From assembly GCA_910580075.1 (NCBI GenBank), contig CAJTVR010000069.1, positions 1-24,361 of the forward strand: a DNA stretch of 24,361 nucleotides, read 5' to 3'. Both the position numbers and the translations under genes were made by a program. Every line of letters starts with the position of its first letter. The stretch's first letter is position 1. The notes beneath the pieces are model-generated. The model was not told the DNA's origin. It made no database searches and saw nothing but the letters and a program-made list of their open reading frames with translations. Origin of the DNA: an uncultured Eubacterium sp. Its GTDB lineage: Bacteria > Bacillota > Clostridia > Lachnospirales > Lachnospiraceae. Below, piece after piece: positions 22,095 to 24,361 of this stretch.

Positions 22095-23255
22095 TTATTT
22101 TATAATTTCTGTAATTCTTACGCCAAAACTTTCTTCAATGACTACAACTTCCCCTTTTGCAACATACTTGCCGTTTACAAGTACATCAATCGGCTCGCCT
22201 GCAATCTTGTCAAGTTCTATAATTGTACCTGGAGCAAAATCAAGAATTTCCTGAATGGATTTTGTCGTACGTCCCAGCTCGACAGTAACCTCTAACGGCA
22301 CATCCATAATCAGGTCAATGTTTTCTTTCTGGAAAATTGCAGGATTAAAATCGCCTGAAAAACTCTGAAACTGCGCCTGCTGTACATTTACCGGCTGCTG
22401 CATCATTGGCTGCTGCATCATCATCGGCTGCTGCATCATCATTGGCTGCTGCATCATCGGCTGCTGCTGCATCATTGGCTGCTGTGTTGGAGCTGCCTGC
22501 TGCTGCGGCTGTGGCGATGACTGCGGTACTGCCGGAGGCGGAGTTACATTTTCTTCCATATCCTTTGTCATATTCGTTTTTATGCATTCGCACATCTCTT
22601 TTGCAAACGAAATAGGATATAGCTGCATAATCGTACTGTCAACCAGATCTCCGATTTCCATTTTAAATGAAATCTTTATAAAACTGCCAGTTAAAAACTC
22701 ATCTATTTCTTTCTCATCCAGACTGTCCGTCATATCAATCAGATTCGCCTCCGGCGGACTGATATCAATTACCTTATTCAGCATAGAAGAAAGAGATGTG
22801 GCAGCCGAACCCATCATCTGGTTCATTGCTTCACTGATCGCACTTAGATGCATTTCTCCTAATTCTACATCTATATTTGTGCCGTCTCCGCCCATCATCA
22901 GGTCTGTAATAACCTTTACATCCTGCTCTTTTAATACGAGAAGATTGCTGCCGTCTAATCCAACCGTATAAGCAATTCTGATAAAGACGCATGGCCTTTC
23001 ATACTGGCTCACAATATCCTCCCAGGTAGCCATTGCTACAACGGGAGTTGATATATCTACCTTATGGTTTACAAGGGAAAATAAGGTTGTCGCCGCTGTC
23101 CCCATACTGATATTGGCAATTTCTCCAATGGTATCCCGTTCATCCGCAGACACCTCTTCTGACGCAGATGCAGCTGAACCAGAGGCTCCGCCTGCGGTAT
23201 CCATGCCATTTTGAAGGAGGGCTGTTATTTCTTCCTGTGACAATACTCCATCCAT
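22095..23255 (-). CDS. fliY: Flagellar motor switch phosphatase FliY (FliN C-terminus)
   Basis: FliY (386 residues) is a C-ring switch protein that also dephosphorylates CheY-P. The N-terminal CheY-P-binding peptide is LSQEEITALLQ (5-15). A CheC-like middle domain (about 38-230) has both catalytic motifs, E45/N48 (EIANISMGTA) and E142/N145 (EAMNQMMGSA). A low-complexity Pro/Gln/Met linker follows (235-292). The C-terminal FliN domain (about 311-386) has DVPLEVTVELGRT and FGVRITEI. It begins 4 nt after the fliM stop, with AGAGG inside the fliM coding end. It differs from plain FliN in carrying the phosphatase domain. Confidence 0.97.
   Translation of the reverse strand: MDGVLSQEEITALLQNGMDTAGGASGSAASASEEVSADERDTIGEIANISMGTAATTLFSLVNHKVDISTPVVAMATWEDIVSQYERPCVFIRIAYTVGLDGSNLLVLKEQDVKVITDLMMGGDGTNIDVELGEMHLSAISEAMNQMMGSAATSLSSMLNKVIDISPPEANLIDMTDSLDEKEIDEFLTGSFIKISFKMEIGDLVDSTIMQLYPISFAKEMCECIKTNMTKDMEENVTPPPAVPQSSPQPQQQAAPTQQPMMQQQPMMQQPMMMQQPMMMQQPMMQQPVNVQQAQFQSFSGDFNPAIFQKENIDLIMDVPLEVTVELGRTTKSIQEILDFAPGTIIELDKIAGEPIDVLVNGKYVAKGEVVVIEESFGVRITEIIK
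22386..22487 (-). repeat. Tandem Met/Gln/Pro codon repeats in fliY
   Basis: Repeated units encoding QQPMM/QQPMMM (residues 257-290 of FliY) occur in tandem with 15- to 18-bp periods. The plus strand shows repeated GGCTGCTGCATCAT blocks. The units are nearly identical in DNA, so slippage is likely and linker length may vary between strains. It links the phosphatase and FliN domains and carries no known motif. Confidence 0.85.
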
Positions 23256-23259
23256 AATA

Positions 23260-24237
23260 TTATTCCTCTCTAATAATTGACGTTATCCTGACCGCATAAT
23301 CATCACCTGATACCCCGGGCAGTGCTGTAAACTTTTTAATACTTCCAACATAGATTTCCAGCTCATCTTCTACTTTTGTATCCAGTCTGATAATATCCCC
23401 TGGCTGAATTCTAGCAAAATCGCTGATTGAGAATGCACTGTGCCCTAATACAGCTTTGACAGGTATCGGTGCTTTTTCCAGCAGATTTTCTACCATACCG
23501 CTATAAGAGATTTCTTCTTTTTCCTGCTGGCTGGAATACCAGAACTTCGTATTCAGCTTATCCATGACAACGTCCAGTGTAATATAAGGAAGACATACAT
23601 TCATCAGGCCTTCTACATCACCGATTTTCATATTAATAGTAACAATCGCAATCATTTCACTCGGCGAGATAATCTGTGCAAACTGTGAATTCGTCTCAAT
23701 CCGCTCTAAACGCGGATTCAGCTGCACTACATTTTTCCACGGCTCCCTTAAAAGGTTCACACATACAGTCAGAAGCCTTTCAATAATCAGAAGTTCGATT
23801 TCTGAAAACTCCCTGGTCTTTGCTAACGGCTCTCCCATTCCTCCTAACATCCGGTCAACCATTGCATAGCCAACATTTGTCGCCATTTCTAAAAGAATAT
23901 TTCCTTTTAAAGGCGCAAAATTGATGACTCCTAACAGCATTGGATTTGATAGGGAATTTGCAAACTCCGAATAAGTAACCGCCTCGGAATTGACTACTTC
24001 CACCTGTATATTTTTTCTCAGATATACCGGAAGATTCGTAGAAAGCAGCCGGCCATAATGTTCAAATATAATTTCAAGTGTACGCAGATGCTCTTTGGAA
24101 AATTTAACAGGGCGTTTGAAGTCATAATCCTTCACCTGCTTTTCCTGAGTCTCCTGCATATCGTTTGCATCCAGTTCACCGGTACTGAGAGCTGCCAGTA
24201 GGTTATCTATCTCTTGCTGTGATAATACCTCACTCAT
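23260..24237 (-). CDS. fliM: Flagellar motor switch protein FliM
   Basis: FliM (325 residues) is the C-ring protein that receives CheY-P and passes the signal to FliG. The N-terminal CheY-P-binding peptide is LSQQEIDNLLAAL (5-17). The CheC-like middle domain contains HLRTLEIIFEHYGRLLSTNL at about 51-70 and the GGMGEP turn. The FliN-like C-terminal domain ends YVGSIKKFTALPG and YAVRITSIIRE. The ATG at 24237 has a perfect AGGAGG 9 nt upstream that overlaps the fliL stop. Normal length. Confidence 0.98.
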   Translation of the reverse strand: MSEVLSQQEIDNLLAALSTGELDANDMQETQEKQVKDYDFKRPVKFSKEHLRTLEIIFEHYGRLLSTNLPVYLRKNIQVEVVNSEAVTYSEFANSLSNPMLLGVINFAPLKGNILLEMATNVGYAMVDRMLGGMGEPLAKTREFSEIELLIIERLLTVCVNLLREPWKNVVQLNPRLERIETNSQFAQIISPSEMIAIVTINMKIGDVEGLMNVCLPYITLDVVMDKLNTKFWYSSQQEKEEISYSGMVENLLEKAPIPVKAVLGHSAFSISDFARIQPGDIIRLDTKVEDELEIYVGSIKKFTALPGVSGDDYAVRITSIIREE

Positions 24238-24252
24238 CCGGGTCCACCTCCT

Positions 24253-24361
24253 TTACCCGGAATATTTTACATCTCTGAAATCTACCTTGAAAATAAAGTC
24301 AGAGCCGAACATATTCTGAATCCTCTCCAGAATCGCCTGTTTTAAAGCTTCCTCATCCGCC
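24253..24361 (-). CDS. fliL: Flagellar basal-body protein FliL (C-terminal fragment, cut by window edge)
   Basis: Only the last 35 codons and the stop are present. They read ADEEALKQAILERIQNMFGS followed by DFIFKVDFRDVKYSG. The pattern of an amphipathic helix, a short turn and a final beta-strand of the type KVDFRDV matches FliL ends, and fliL normally precedes fliM. FliL is a single-span inner-membrane protein that surrounds the stator. Assigned mainly from position with modest sequence support. Confidence 0.75.
   Translation of the reverse strand, partial: ADEEALKQAILERIQNMFGSDFIFKVDFRDVKYSG

Noticed and set aside
22386..22487. CRISPR-like array
   Set aside because: Units are 15-18 bp, contiguous and in frame within fliY, with no unique spacers and no cas genes.

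Overview
The window is a low-to-mid-GC Clostridia chromosome segment, most likely Lachnospiraceae. This rests on recognisable protein sequences: a FliY-type switch protein, a CheC/CheD adaptation system, a sigma-D-type sigma factor, a ~310-residue EF-Ts, and strong GGAGG ribosome binding sites. All 26 protein-coding genes that I accept lie on the minus strand, so transcription runs from the right edge to the left edge. Dense open frames on the plus strand are shadows of these genes.

Right to left, the main block (24361 to about 5100) is the distal part of a long fla/che operon: fliL (3' end only), fliM, fliY, cheY, fliO, fliP, fliQ, fliR, flhB, flhA, flhF, flhG, a PilZ/YcgR-like gene, cheB, cheA, cheW, cheC, cheD, a small two-helix membrane protein gene, sigD/fliA, a small charged hypothetical, a SwrB-like (DUF6115-type) membrane protein, and a membrane-anchored protein with an MltG/YceG-like terminal domain but no catalytic domain. 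Genes are separated by a few bases or overlap at stop/start codons, consistent with one transcript. The products build the rotor/switch (FliM, FliY), the type III export gate (FliOPQR, FlhAB), basal-body placement (FlhF, FlhG) and the chemotaxis signalling pathway (CheA/W/Y/B/C/D), followed by the late-gene sigma factor. The order is the same as in Bacillus subtilis, with extra genes inserted.

A gap of about 480 bp (4617-5098) follows. It holds inverted repeats, a three-copy 15-bp direct repeat, and a good sigma-A promoter that drives rpsB-tsf through a structured leader of about 100 nt. The rpsB-tsf intercistronic gap also contains nested inverted repeats. A hairpin at 2697-2742 terminates tsf and could work in both directions.

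The left 2.6 kb is visibly more AT-rich and encodes a three-gene cassette: a predicted nuclease-like effector/C-terminal-domain protein, a middle component, and a non-transport ABC ATPase cut by the window edge. This matches the layout of ABC-3C (ABC three-component) biological conflict systems. It sits where pyrH-frr would be expected after rpsB-tsf in many Firmicutes, so it looks like an acquired defence cassette in a housekeeping locus. This is the most interesting accessory element in the window.
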